A DNA stretch of 64,000 nt, from assembly GCF_014701095.1 (NCBI RefSeq), contig NZ_AP023439.1, positions 2,282,001-2,346,000 of the forward strand. Reading direction: 5' to 3'. The translations under genes were made by a program, and so were the position numbers. Position 1 is the first letter of the stretch. Each line of letters begins with the position of its first letter. This DNA is from Streptomyces tuirus (lineage in GTDB: Bacteria; Actinomycetota; Actinomycetes; Streptomycetales; Streptomycetaceae). Shown piece after piece: positions 46,737 through 59,151 of this stretch. The notes beneath the pieces are model-generated. The model had not been told where the DNA came from. It was given only the letters and a program-made list of their open reading frames with translations, and searched no databases.

Positions 46737-46755
46737 CCTCCCGTCACCCGGGAGG
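46737..46755 (-). terminator. Hairpin downstream of dnaJ
   Basis: CCTCCCG-TCACC-CGGGAGG is a perfect 7-bp stem with a 5-nt loop, about 70 nt past the dnaJ stop and before the nitronate monooxygenase gene. Confidence 0.65.
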
Positions 46756-46763
46756 CGTCCCGT

Positions 46764-46837
46764 GTCACCCGTTGCAGGCGCCCCGTCAGCGACCGTTGAA
46801 GGCGCCCGTCACAGGCGCCTCCTCAGCGACCGTTGAA
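46764..46837 (-). repeat. Two tandem 37-bp units containing the dnaJ 3' end
   Basis: Units 46801-46837 and 46764-46800 match at 31 of 37 positions. Each ends (plus-strand view) with TCAGCGACCGTTGAA, which on the minus strand encodes Phe-Asn-Gly-Arg-stop, the C-terminus of DnaJ. Only the unit at 46801-46837 is joined to dnaJ; the other is a downstream duplicate. Confidence 0.85.
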
Positions 46838-47959
46838 CGCGTCCTTCAACCGCGAGAACAACCCCTGCTGCCCCGGCTGGAACTGCCCCGTGGGGCGTTC
46901 CTCGCCGCGGAGTTTGGAGAGCTCGCGGAGCAGGCGCTCCTGCTCGGGGTCGAGCTTGGTCGGGGTCTGGACCTCGACGTGGACGATGAGGTCGCCGCGT
47001 CCGCCGCCGCGCAGGTGCGTGACGCCCCGGCCGTGCAGCGGGATCGACTGGCCGGACTGGGTGCCCGGGCGGATGTCGACCTCCTCCATGCCGTCGAGCG
47101 TCTCCAGCGGCACCTTCGTGCCGAGGGCCGCCGCCGTCATGGGGATCGTCACCGTGCAGTGCAGGTCGTCACCGCGCCGCTGGAACGTGCTGTGCGGCAG
47201 CTCGTGGATCTCGACGTAGAGGTCACCGGCCGGACCGCCGCCGGGTCCGACCTCGCCCTCGCCGGCGAGCTGGATCCGTGTGCCGTTGTCCACACCGGCC
47301 GGGATCTTGACCGTGAGCGTGCGGCGGGACCGGACGCGGCCGTCGCCCGCGCACTCCGGGCACGGGGTCGGGACGACCGTGCCGAAACCCTGACACTGCG
47401 GGCAGGGGCGGGACGTCATGACCTGGCCCAGGAAGGACCGGGTGACCTGCGAGACCTCACCGCGGCCACGGCACATGTCACACGTCTGGGCGGAGGTGCC
47501 CGGGGCCGCGCCCTCGCCGTTGCAGGTGTTGCAGACGACGGCCGTGTCGACCTGGATGTCCTTCGTGGTGCCGAAGGCGGCCTCGTCGAGCTCGACCTCG
47601 ATGCGGATCATCGCGTCCTGGCCGCGGCGGGTGCGCGAGCGCGGTCCGCGCTGCGACGCCGTACCGAAGAACGCGTCCATGATGTCCGAGAAGTTCCCGA
47701 AACCACCGGCTCCGAAGCCGCCCGCGCCGCCGCCACCGGCCTGCGAGAGCGGGTCGCCGCCGAGGTCGTAGACCTGCTTCTTCTGCGGGTCCGACAGCAC
47801 CTCGTAAGCGGCGTTGATCTCCTTGAACCGCTCCTGGGTCTTCGGATCGGGGTTGACGTCCGGGTGCAGCTCGCGCGCGAGCCGCCGGAAGGCCTTCTTG
47901 ATCTCTTCCTGCGAGGCGTCGCGGCGCACGCCGAGTACGGCGTAGTAGTCCGTGGCCAC
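46823..47959 (-). CDS. dnaJ: Chaperone protein DnaJ (type I)
   Basis: This 378-residue co-chaperone stimulates DnaK. The J-domain (residues 3-68) includes [10 protein letters not shown] with the HPD motif. A Gly/Phe-rich linker ([16 protein letters not shown]) and the zinc domain with four CxxCxGxG repeats ([32 protein letters not shown]) follow, then the C-terminal substrate-binding domains. The start is GTG at 47957-47959, overlapping the hrcA stop by one base, which makes this the hrcA-linked dnaJ2 of Streptomyces. It is expected to be controlled with hrcA by the CIRCE element. Confidence 0.95.
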   Translation of the reverse strand: MATDYYAVLGVRRDASQEEIKKAFRRLARELHPDVNPDPKTQERFKEINAAYEVLSDPQKKQVYDLGGDPLSQAGGGGAGGFGAGGFGNFSDIMDAFFGTASQRGPRSRTRRGQDAMIRIEVELDEAAFGTTKDIQVDTAVVCNTCNGEGAAPGTSAQTCDMCRGRGEVSQVTRSFLGQVMTSRPCPQCQGFGTVVPTPCPECAGDGRVRSRRTLTVKIPAGVDNGTRIQLAGEGEVGPGGGPAGDLYVEIHELPHSTFQRRGDDLHCTVTIPMTAAALGTKVPLETLDGMEEVDIRPGTQSGQSIPLHGRGVTHLRGGGRGDLIVHVEVQTPTKLDPEQERLLRELSKLRGEERPTGQFQPGQQGLFSRLKDAFNGR

Positions 47960-48975
47960 TACGACTCCGCCAGGATCTGTCCGACGTACCGTGCCACTGC
48001 GCGTACCGCTCCCATCGTTCCCGGGTAGTCCATGCGGGTCGGTCCGACCACGCCGAGCTTGGCGACTGCCTCGCCGCCCGAACCGTAGCCGACCGACACG
48101 ACGGACGTGGAGTTGAGTCCTTCGTGGGCGTTCTCGTGACCGATCCGTACGGTCACGCCCGGATCCTGCGCCTCGCCGAGCAGCTTGAGGAGCACGACCT
48201 GCTCCTCGAGCGCCTCCAGCACCGGCCGGATCGTGAGAGGGAAGTCATGCCCGAAGCGGGTCAGATTGGCGGTGCCGCCGATCATCAGCCGCTCCTCGTT
48301 CTCCTCGACGAGCGTCTCCAGCAGTGTGGAGAGCACCGTAGAGACCGTACCCCGGTCCTCGTGCTCGAACGCCTCCGGGAGATCCTCCACCAGACTCGGC
48401 ACATCCGCGAAACGGCGGTTCGCCACACGGCTGTTGAGCCGGGCGCGCAGATCCGCGAGCGAGGCGTCGCCGACGGGCGCCGGGCAGTCGACCACCCGCT
48501 GCTCGACCCGCCCGGTGTCCGTGATCAGCACGAGCATCACGCGCGCGGGCGCGAGGGAGAGCAGCTCCACGTGCCGCACCGTCGAACGGGTCAGCGACGG
48601 GTACTGCACGACGGCGACCTGACGCGTGATCTGCGCGAGCAGCCGCACCGTACGCGCCACGACGTCGTCGAGGTCGACGGCACCTTCGAGGAAGTTCTGG
48701 ATCGCGCGCCGCTCGGGCGCGGTCATCGGCTTGACGCCGGCGAGCTTGTCGACGAACAGCCGGTAGCCCTTGTCGGTGGGGATGCGCCCGGCACTCGTGT
48801 GCGGCTGGGCGATGTACCCCTCGTCCTCCAGGGCCGCCATGTCGTTGCGGACGGTCGCCGGGGAGACACCGAGGCTGTGCCGCTCGGTGAGGGCCTTGGA
48901 ACCCACCGGCTCCTGGGTGCCGACGTAGTCCTGGACGATGGCGCGCAGCACCTGAAGCCTGCGTTCACTGAGCAT
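47959..48975 (-). CDS. hrcA: Heat-inducible transcription repressor HrcA
   Basis: This 338-residue repressor of heat-shock operons has an N-terminal winged helix [72 protein letters not shown]. The GAF-like and dimerisation domains typical of HrcA follow ([38 protein letters not shown]). The ATG at 48973-48975 is chosen because the HTH begins there. It is expected to bind the CIRCE operator 46 nt upstream and so control itself and dnaJ. Confidence 0.95.
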   Translation of the reverse strand: MLSERRLQVLRAIVQDYVGTQEPVGSKALTERHSLGVSPATVRNDMAALEDEGYIAQPHTSAGRIPTDKGYRLFVDKLAGVKPMTAPERRAIQNFLEGAVDLDDVVARTVRLLAQITRQVAVVQYPSLTRSTVRHVELLSLAPARVMLVLITDTGRVEQRVVDCPAPVGDASLADLRARLNSRVANRRFADVPSLVEDLPEAFEHEDRGTVSTVLSTLLETLVEENEERLMIGGTANLTRFGHDFPLTIRPVLEALEEQVVLLKLLGEAQDPGVTVRIGHENAHEGLNSTSVVSVGYGSGGEAVAKLGVVGPTRMDYPGTMGAVRAVARYVGQILAES

Positions 48976-49020
48976 CGCGCACACCTCCAAAGTCTCCGCC
49001 TGCTTGCCTGCCGGTCCGGC

Positions 49021-49047
49021 CTGGCACTCTGCGCGTGCGAGTGCCAG
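49021..49047 (-). promoter_or_regulatory. CIRCE operator of hrcA-dnaJ
   Basis: CTGGCACTC-N9-GAGTGCCAG is a perfect 9-9-9 inverted repeat. It matches the CIRCE consensus (TTAGCACTC-N9-GAGTGCTAA) except at the outer positions, 46 nt before the hrcA ATG. HrcA binding here is established for the family. Confidence 0.92.
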
Positions 49048-49144
49048 CATTCCCCGGCCCAGTGTACGGCGGTGGGGTACACCCCCGGCAAGGCTGGTCG
49101 TGCGGCGCCGTGCCCCGAGCGGGGCGCACCGCTAGCGTCGCCGT

Positions 49145-49876
49145 ATGACGGTGACTTGGGAAGACCTCGGATGGGAGCGCGTGGCCGCCGGGGTGGGGCG
49201 GTGCCGGCTGCCGGTGTGGGACTGCACGGCGGGGCTGGTCGCCGGGGAGGGCGCCGCCCTCTTGATCGACGCGGGGTCGAGCCTCGCCGAGGGAGCGAAG
49301 TTGCGTGCGCAGGCGCGGTCGCTCGCGGGCCATCGTGTGACACATCTCGCGCTGACCCATCCGCACTTCGACCACGTCTTCGGGGCGGCTGCCTTCCCGG
49401 ACGCGGAGGTGTTCGGCGCGGTGGGTGTGGACGCCGTGCTGTCGCGGGTGCGGGACCGGGAGGAGCTGCGCGCGGACGCGGTACGCCACGGCCTGGCGGC
49501 GCCCACGGCCGAGGAGGCGGCGCAGCGGCTGGTCCCGCCCGGGCACCTGGTCTCCGGCGAGTGGACCCTCGACCTGGGCGGCGGGTGCCAGGTGCTGCTG
49601 GCGAACGTCGGCCCGGGGCACACCGCGCACGACTTGGCGGTGCTGGTGCCGGGCGATCCGGAAGTGGTGTTCTGCGGTGACCTGGTGGAGGAGTCCGGCG
49701 AGCCGCAGGCGGGCCCCGACGCGGTGCCGTCGCACTGGCCGGCCGCCCTGGACCGGCTGCTCGGCCTGGGCGGTGAGGACGCGGTGTACGTGCCCGGTCA
49801 CGGAGCGGTGGTGGACGCGGCGTTCGTGCGGGCCCAACGGGACGCGCTGGCGGCGCGTTTCGGCGTGTCGCGGTGA
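49145..49876 (+). CDS. MBL-fold metallo-hydrolase
   Basis: This 243-residue protein of the metallo-beta-lactamase fold has LALTHPHFDHVFGAAAFPDAEV (HxHxDH), NVGPGHTAHDLAVLVPGDPEVVFCGDLVEESGEPQAG (His and Asp ligands) and VYVPGHGAVVDAAF near the C-terminus. This arrangement resembles small hydrolases and lactonases of the family. TAGCGT (49133-49138) ends 6 nt before the ATG and no SD is present, so the mRNA is probably leaderless. It is divergent from hrcA and 31 nt before the DUF3097 gene. The substrate is unknown. Confidence 0.88.
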   Translation: MTVTWEDLGWERVAAGVGRCRLPVWDCTAGLVAGEGAALLIDAGSSLAEGAKLRAQARSLAGHRVTHLALTHPHFDHVFGAAAFPDAEVFGAVGVDAVLSRVRDREELRADAVRHGLAAPTAEEAAQRLVPPGHLVSGEWTLDLGGGCQVLLANVGPGHTAHDLAVLVPGDPEVVFCGDLVEESGEPQAGPDAVPSHWPAALDRLLGLGGEDAVYVPGHGAVVDAAFVRAQRDALAARFGVSR

Positions 49877-49907
49877 TCATCGTTCGCCTTCTCCTATCGT
49901 CATCCGA

Positions 49908-50711
49908 ATGCGCCAGTACTCCGCCGATCTGACCCCGCCGTGGAAGAAGCCCAAGCCGGTGCCCGAGGTCGCGGCGGAGCCGGGCCTGGTGGTGGAGGAG
50001 CCGGGGACCGGCTTCTGCGGCGCGGTGATCCGCTGCGAGGCGGGCACGGTGACGCTGGAGGACCGCTTCGGCAAGCACCGTGTGTTCCCGATGGAGCCGC
50101 GCGGCTTCCTGCTGGAGGGCAGGGTGGTGACCCTGGTCCGCCCCGCGCCGGGCGGCCCGGCCCGTCCCGCTCGCACGGCCTCCGGTTCGGTGGCCGTCCC
50201 CGGCGCACGGGCGCGGGTCGCCCGCGCCGGCCGCATCTACGTGGAGGGCCGGCACGACGCCGAGCTGGTCGAGAAGGTGTGGGGCGACGACCTGCGCATC
50301 GAGGGCGTGGTCGTGGAGTACCTGGAGGGCGTCGACGACCTGCCGTCGATCGTCTCCGAGTTCGCCCCCGGGCCGGACGCACGGCTGGGCGTCCTGGTGG
50401 ACCACCTCGTGCCGGGCTCGAAGGAGTGGCGCATCGCCCAGTCGGTGACGAGCGAACACGCCCTGGTCGTCGGCCACCCGTACATCGACATCTGGGAGGC
50501 GGTGAAACCGTCGTCCCTGGGCATCGAGGCCTGGCCCAGGATCCCCCGCGGCCAGGACTGGAAAACGGGCGTGTGCAGGACGCTCGGCTGGCCGGAGAAC
50601 ACGGGGGCGGCCTGGCAGCGAATCCTGTCCGCGGTCCACTCGTACAAGGACCTGGAGCCGGAACTGCTGGGCAGGGTGGAAGAACTGATCGACTTCGTGA
50701 CGACCCCCTGA
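49908..50711 (+). CDS. DUF3097 family protein with TOPRIM-like segment
   Basis: This 267-residue cytoplasmic protein matches the actinobacterial DUF3097 family, recognised from the sequence YSADLTPPWKKPKPVPEVAAEPGLVVEE and the block DRFGKHRVFPMEPRGFLLEG. The centre (RIYVEGRHDAELVEKVWGDDLRIEGVVVEYLEGVDDLP, then LGVLVDHLVPGSKEW) resembles the start of a TOPRIM fold (VEG-x-x-DA), although the later DxD reads DHL. TATCGT (49895-49900) ends 7 nt before the ATG, suggesting a leaderless transcript. The function is unknown. Confidence 0.85.
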   Translation: MRQYSADLTPPWKKPKPVPEVAAEPGLVVEEPGTGFCGAVIRCEAGTVTLEDRFGKHRVFPMEPRGFLLEGRVVTLVRPAPGGPARPARTASGSVAVPGARARVARAGRIYVEGRHDAELVEKVWGDDLRIEGVVVEYLEGVDDLPSIVSEFAPGPDARLGVLVDHLVPGSKEWRIAQSVTSEHALVVGHPYIDIWEAVKPSSLGIEAWPRIPRGQDWKTGVCRTLGWPENTGAAWQRILSAVHSYKDLEPELLGRVEELIDFVTTP

Positions 50712-50729
50712 CCCCAGCTGCGGGCATGC

Positions 50730-50748
50730 GTGCCGCTAGGGGCGGCAC
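50730..50748. terminator. Hairpin between DUF3097 gene and hemW
   Basis: GTGCCGC-TAGGG-GCGGCAC, a perfect 7-bp stem with a 5-nt loop, lies 19 nt after the DUF3097 stop and before the convergent hemW stop. Confidence 0.7.
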
Positions 50749-50822
50749 CCGTCCCAAGGAGAGCGGCACCCCGCTCCGCCGGGCTGCGAAACCCCCCGCC
50801 CCCAGCACGAACGCCGAGCACC

Positions 50823-52055
50823 TCAGTCAACGAGGTCCCGAACAACCCCGTCCGCCAGCAACCGCCCGCGCAAGGTCAGCACAGCCCGCCCCTCCTCGTA
50901 CGGCCCCTCCTGGAGCAACCCGTCGGACAAGGCCCGCCGAGACGCAGCCAGCCCCTCCTCCCGCAGCAGCGACAACGGCACCCCCTCCCGCAACCGCAAC
51001 TCCAGCAGAATCCGCTCGACCCGCCGATCCTCATCCCCCAGCACCTCACGCCCCGCCCCCGGCGACCGCCCCGCCGCCAGCGCAGCCGCATACGCCCCGG
51101 GATGCTTGACGTTCCACCACCGCACCCCGCCCACGTGGCTGTGCGCACCGGGCCCGGCCCCCCACCAGTCGGCCCCCCGCCAGTACAGCTCGTTGTGCAG
51201 GCACCGCCCGGCCCGCGAGGTCGCCCAGTTCGACACCTCGTACCACTCGAAGCCCGCGCCCGAGAGAACCTCGTCCGCGATCAGATACCGGTCGGCGTGC
51301 ACGTCGTCGTCGGTCATCGGCACCTCGCCCCGACGGATCCGCCGCGCGAGCTGCGTCCCCTCCTCGACGATCAACGCGTACGCACTGACGTGATCCGGCC
51401 CGGCCCCCAGCACCGCGTCCAGCGACGCCCGCCAGTCGTCGTCGGACTCCCCCGGCGTGCCGTAGATCAGGTCGAGGTTCACATGGTCGAAGCCGGCCGC
51501 CCTGGCCTCCGCCACACATGCCTCGGGCCGCCCCGGCGTGTGCGTGCGGTCCAGCACCTTCAGCACGTGCTGCCGCGCACTCTGCATCCCGAAGGAGATC
51601 CGGTTGAAGCCCCCCTCGCGCAGGGCGGCCAGATACGCGGGGTCGACCGACTCCGGGTTCGCCTCGGTGGTGACCTCGGCGTCCTCCGCCAGCCCGAACT
51701 CGTCCCGCACGGCCTTCAGCATCCGTACGAGATCACCGGCGTCCAGCAGCGTGGGCGTGCCGCCGCCCACGAACACCGTGCGCACCGGCCGCGGATCGTC
51801 GCCCAGCACCTTGCGCGCCAGCCGCACCTCGTCGGCCAGCGTCTCGGCGTAGTTGTCGCGGGAGGCCAGCACCCCGCCGGTGCCGCGCAGCTCGGTCGCG
51901 GTGTACGTGTTGAAATCGCAGTAGCCGCAGCGGGTCGCGCAGTACGGGACGTGCAGGTAGAACCCGAGCGGGCGGTCGGCGGCCCCGGTGAGCGCGGACG
52001 CGGGCAGCGCGCCGTCGTCGGGGACGGGCTCGCCGTCGGGGAGTGCGGAAGGCAT
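50823..52055 (-). CDS. hemW: Radical SAM heme chaperone HemW
   Basis: This 410-residue radical SAM protein contains LGFYLHVPYCATRCGYCDFNTYT, with the C-x3-C-x2-C cluster motif followed by Phe. That distinguishes HemW from true HemN (CxxxCxxCxC). VRTVFVGGGTPTLLDAGDLVRML, VTTEANPESVDPAYLAALREGGFNRISFGMQS and HVNLDLIYGTPGE are the barrel motifs, and the HemN_C domain lies at the end. It is a heme-binding chaperone rather than an oxygen-independent oxidase. GACAAT ends 7 nt before ATG 52055, favouring this start; another ATG lies at 52064. Confidence 0.93.
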   Translation of the reverse strand: MPSALPDGEPVPDDGALPASALTGAADRPLGFYLHVPYCATRCGYCDFNTYTATELRGTGGVLASRDNYAETLADEVRLARKVLGDDPRPVRTVFVGGGTPTLLDAGDLVRMLKAVRDEFGLAEDAEVTTEANPESVDPAYLAALREGGFNRISFGMQSARQHVLKVLDRTHTPGRPEACVAEARAAGFDHVNLDLIYGTPGESDDDWRASLDAVLGAGPDHVSAYALIVEEGTQLARRIRRGEVPMTDDDVHADRYLIADEVLSGAGFEWYEVSNWATSRAGRCLHNELYWRGADWWGAGPGAHSHVGGVRWWNVKHPGAYAAALAAGRSPGAGREVLGDEDRRVERILLELRLREGVPLSLLREEGLAASRRALSDGLLQEGPYEEGRAVLTLRGRLLADGVVRDLVD

Positions 52056-52103
52056 GCCTTCCATTGTCCAGCACCGGCGCGCCCGCTCCGCCCGGAGCGG
52101 CTG

Positions 52104-54437
52104 TCAGTCCGCCTGGAGGACCAGCAGCGCGAGATCGTCCGCGGGCGGACGCGCCCCGAACTCGTGCACCAGCCGCTTGATCCGCTCGGCTATCAGCTCC
52201 GCGTCCAGCCCGGCGCATCCGGCCAGCGCGGTCGCGAGCCCGTCCCCGTCGTCGAACTGGCGGGAGCCCGAGCGGCGCTCGGTCACGCCGTCGGTGACGC
52301 ACAGCAGCGTGTCGCCCGAGCGCAGCTCGAAGGTCTCGCTGGTGTAGGTGGCGTCCTCCACGACCCCGAGGAGGGTCTGGGGCTGCGCGGCCGTGTGGAC
52401 CTCGCCGCCCGCCCCGAGCAGCAGCGGCAGCGGGTGGCCGGCGGAGGCGACGGTGCAGCGGACGCCGCCGTCGAAGGGCACGAGCTCGCCGTAGAGCAGG
52501 GACAGGAAGCGCGTCTGGGGGCCGTCGCCGGGCGGGGTGGCCCGCGCGCCCGCGGCCACCAGCGCCCGGGCCGCCGCGTCGGCGGCCTCCGTGGCGTCGT
52601 CGAGGAGCAGTTGGTTGAGGCGGTCGAGGACGTCGGCGACCCGGTAGCCCTCGCGGGCCAGCAGGCGCAGCCAGGGCCGGGCCAGGCCGATCACGACGGC
52701 CGCCTCGGGGCCCTTGCCCTGGACGTCGCCCACGGCGAAGCACCAGCGGCCGTCGCCGGCCGGGAACAGGTCGTAGAAGTCGCCGCTCGGACCGCCCTTG
52801 TCGCACGGCTCGTAGACGAGGGCGCTGCGCATGCCGGGGATCTCGGCCACGGCGCCGGGCAGCAGGCCGCGCTGCAGGACGGCGCTGATGGTGGCCTGGC
52901 GGGCGTACTGGCGGGCGGCGCCGATGGCGAGGGCCACCCGGCGGCTGAGGTCCTCCGCGAGGCCGGTGATCTCGTCGGGGAAGCCGGCCTTGCCGGAGCG
53001 CCCGATGACGAGGGTGCCCAGCGGGCGTCCCCCGGCGACCAGCCGGTACGCCAGGGCCGAGCCGGGCTCGGCGTCGCCGAGCGCCTCGCCGGGCCAGGGG
53101 TAGTCGACGGGTCCGGACCTGCCGCGCTCCTGGTTCCGTTCGAACGGGGACGACGACCCCGTTGGGTCGAACGGCTGCGGCGGGTCCTTCTCCAGGACGT
53201 AGCGCAGCTCCTCGATGCGGTTCTCGCTGCCGTGCCAGACCCGGGCGAGGCGCGGTCCGCCCGCGCCTGCCCCGCCGCTCCAGCCGCCGCCGGTGGCCTC
53301 GTCCTCCAGCCACACCGCGCACCAGTCCGCCAGCCTGGGCACGATCAGCTGCCCGGCGAGGGCCGCGACCAGGTCCTCGTCGAGCTGCCCGGCGAGCAGG
53401 TCGGAGGCCTCGGCGAGGAAGGAGAGGGCGCCGCGGCCGAGCCAGGCGCCGTCGGGCCCGTTGCGTCCGTCGTGGTTCTCGTGCCGGTCCCGCCAGTCCC
53501 GGAGGTCGTTCCAGTCACGCAGGTCACGATCTTCCCGTGCGGCGGGCCAGTCCCGTGCCTCCCCAGCTTCCCGTGAGTCCCACGTCTCTGCTGCCTCACG
53601 CAGGTCCCATGTCTCTCCTCCGGCGCGGTGGTCCCACGGGTCGCCTTCGCCGCGCCAGGCCCGTAGCGCCTCCACCGCCTCGTCGCCCTGGCACGGTCCG
53701 GACGCCGGGATCTCCGCCGCCGTCTCGTCGCCCCGGCGCGGCTCGGGCGCCAGGATCTCCGCAACCCGCAGGCCGCGCGCCAGCGCGTGCTCCCCGGCGT
53801 ACGCCTCGATCTGCTCGCCGGCCGCGCACCCCCCGGCGGGCAGCCGCGCCCAGACGGTCTTGCGGCCCGTGCGGTACGTGATCCCCCACGCCTCGGAGAG
53901 CGCGCCGACGAGCCGCAGGCCGCGCCCGTACTCGGGGGTGTCATGGGGCGTCTCCGGTTCGCCGCCGCGCGGGGCGCGGGAGGGGTGGTGGTCGGAGACC
54001 TCGACGACGAGCGCGGCCGTGGTGGCCGGGGTGTCGCCCTCCAGCCGGCACTCCATCTCGACGTCGGTGCCGGCGTGTACGACGGCGTTGGTGACGAGTT
54101 CGCTGACGACGAGCGTGGCGTCGTCGGCGAGGCGGTCGGTGAGGTGCTCCGAGCCGGGCAGGCCGAGTCCGGTCCACTCGGTCAGCGCCGTGCGCACCAG
54201 GGCGCGTGCGGCGCCCGGCGCGACGGAACTGCCGGACAGGGTCGCGTGCGCCCGCGCACGGTCCGGTGCGGGCGCCTCGGAGGTGAGCGCCCCGGCAGAC
54301 GGTGTGATCACCTCCGCTGACGGTACGGGCTCCTCGGAAACGGGCCCCTCCTGGACGGGCACGGGCGTCTCCCAAGCGTGTGCAGGCGCCTCTGAGGCAC
54401 GGGAAGCGGTCTCCCGTTGCGTCGGAATGGCCCCCAT
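52104..54437 (-). CDS. SpoIIE-type PP2C phosphatase with HATPase and GAF-like domains
   Basis: This 777-residue cytoplasmic regulator has an N-terminal HATPase_c (anti-sigma-type) domain: DDATLVVSELVTNAVVHAGT and EYGRGLRLVGALSEAWGI. A Trp/Asp/Arg/Glu-rich repetitive linker (residues ~270-330) and a GAF-like region with VAGGRPLGTLVIGRSGKAGF follow. The C-terminal PP2C/SpoIIE domain has GMRSALVYEPCDKGGPSGDFYDLFPAGDGRWCFAVGDVQGKGPEAA, CVTDGVTERR and PADDLALLVLQ. It could both phosphorylate and dephosphorylate anti-sigma antagonists. ATG 54435-54437 is preferred since GGGGAG lies 6 nt upstream; a GTG at 54473 is the alternative. It is divergent from the hybrid kinase. Confidence 0.88.
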   Translation of the reverse strand: MGAIPTQRETASRASEAPAHAWETPVPVQEGPVSEEPVPSAEVITPSAGALTSEAPAPDRARAHATLSGSSVAPGAARALVRTALTEWTGLGLPGSEHLTDRLADDATLVVSELVTNAVVHAGTDVEMECRLEGDTPATTAALVVEVSDHHPSRAPRGGEPETPHDTPEYGRGLRLVGALSEAWGITYRTGRKTVWARLPAGGCAAGEQIEAYAGEHALARGLRVAEILAPEPRRGDETAAEIPASGPCQGDEAVEALRAWRGEGDPWDHRAGGETWDLREAAETWDSREAGEARDWPAAREDRDLRDWNDLRDWRDRHENHDGRNGPDGAWLGRGALSFLAEASDLLAGQLDEDLVAALAGQLIVPRLADWCAVWLEDEATGGGWSGGAGAGGPRLARVWHGSENRIEELRYVLEKDPPQPFDPTGSSSPFERNQERGRSGPVDYPWPGEALGDAEPGSALAYRLVAGGRPLGTLVIGRSGKAGFPDEITGLAEDLSRRVALAIGAARQYARQATISAVLQRGLLPGAVAEIPGMRSALVYEPCDKGGPSGDFYDLFPAGDGRWCFAVGDVQGKGPEAAVVIGLARPWLRLLAREGYRVADVLDRLNQLLLDDATEAADAAARALVAAGARATPPGDGPQTRFLSLLYGELVPFDGGVRCTVASAGHPLPLLLGAGGEVHTAAQPQTLLGVVEDATYTSETFELRSGDTLLCVTDGVTERRSGSRQFDDGDGLATALAGCAGLDAELIAERIKRLVHEFGARPPADDLALLVLQAD

Positions 54438-54539
54438 GGACAGCTCCCCGGGCAGTTCGTACGAATACGCCACAGTCGATGCCGACAGAGTGACAGACTG
54501 ACCCCGCCCATAAGCGCCGAGTTACCGAAGTGGGCCGCC

Positions 54540-58663
<4,124 letters not shown>

Positions 58664-58667
<4 letters not shown>

Positions 58668-59134
58668 GCAGCACGGCCACCCACCCCGAACGCGCCGGAA
58701 TCCTCCTGGTCGACGACATGGAGGACAATCTGACCGCTCTGGAGGCCGTGCTGGCCTCCCTCAACGAGCCGCTCGTCCGGGCCCGTTCCGGCGAGGAGGC
58801 CCTGAAGGCCCTCCTGCGCCGGCCGATCGCCCTGGTCCTGCTGGACATCCGCATGCCCGGCATGGACGGCTTCGAGACGGCGTCCCACATCAAACGCCTC
58901 GACCAGACCCGGGAGGTCCCGATCATCTTTCTCACCGGGGCGGACGACGACTCGGGCTACGCCTTCCGCGGCTACGCGACCGGCGCCGCCGACTACGTGA
59001 CCAAGCCGTTCGACCCGTGGGTCCTCCGGGCGAAGGTCAGCGTCTTCCTGGACCTCTACCGCAAAGGCAGAGAGGTGGAACGCCTGAGGACGGAGATCCA
59101 GGACTTGAAACGCCGGGTGGGTGACGCCCCTTAG
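58664..59134 (+). CDS. Response regulator with C-terminal coiled coil (OsaB-like)
   Basis: This 156-residue protein has a receiver domain with GILLVDDMEDNLTALEAVLASL, the phospho-acceptor Asp in VLLDIRMPGMDGFE, the conserved Thr in IIFLTGADDD and the Lys in YVTKPFDPWVLRAKV. No DNA-binding domain follows, only a charged coiled coil (FLDLYRKGREVERLRTEIQDLKRRV). It overlaps the kinase gene by four bases and so is translationally coupled. This layout is that of OsaB in S. coelicolor, which acts with a hybrid kinase in osmoadaptation. Output is probably by protein interaction. Confidence 0.9.
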
Positions 59135-59151
59135 GGGCGCCCCGCCACTTC

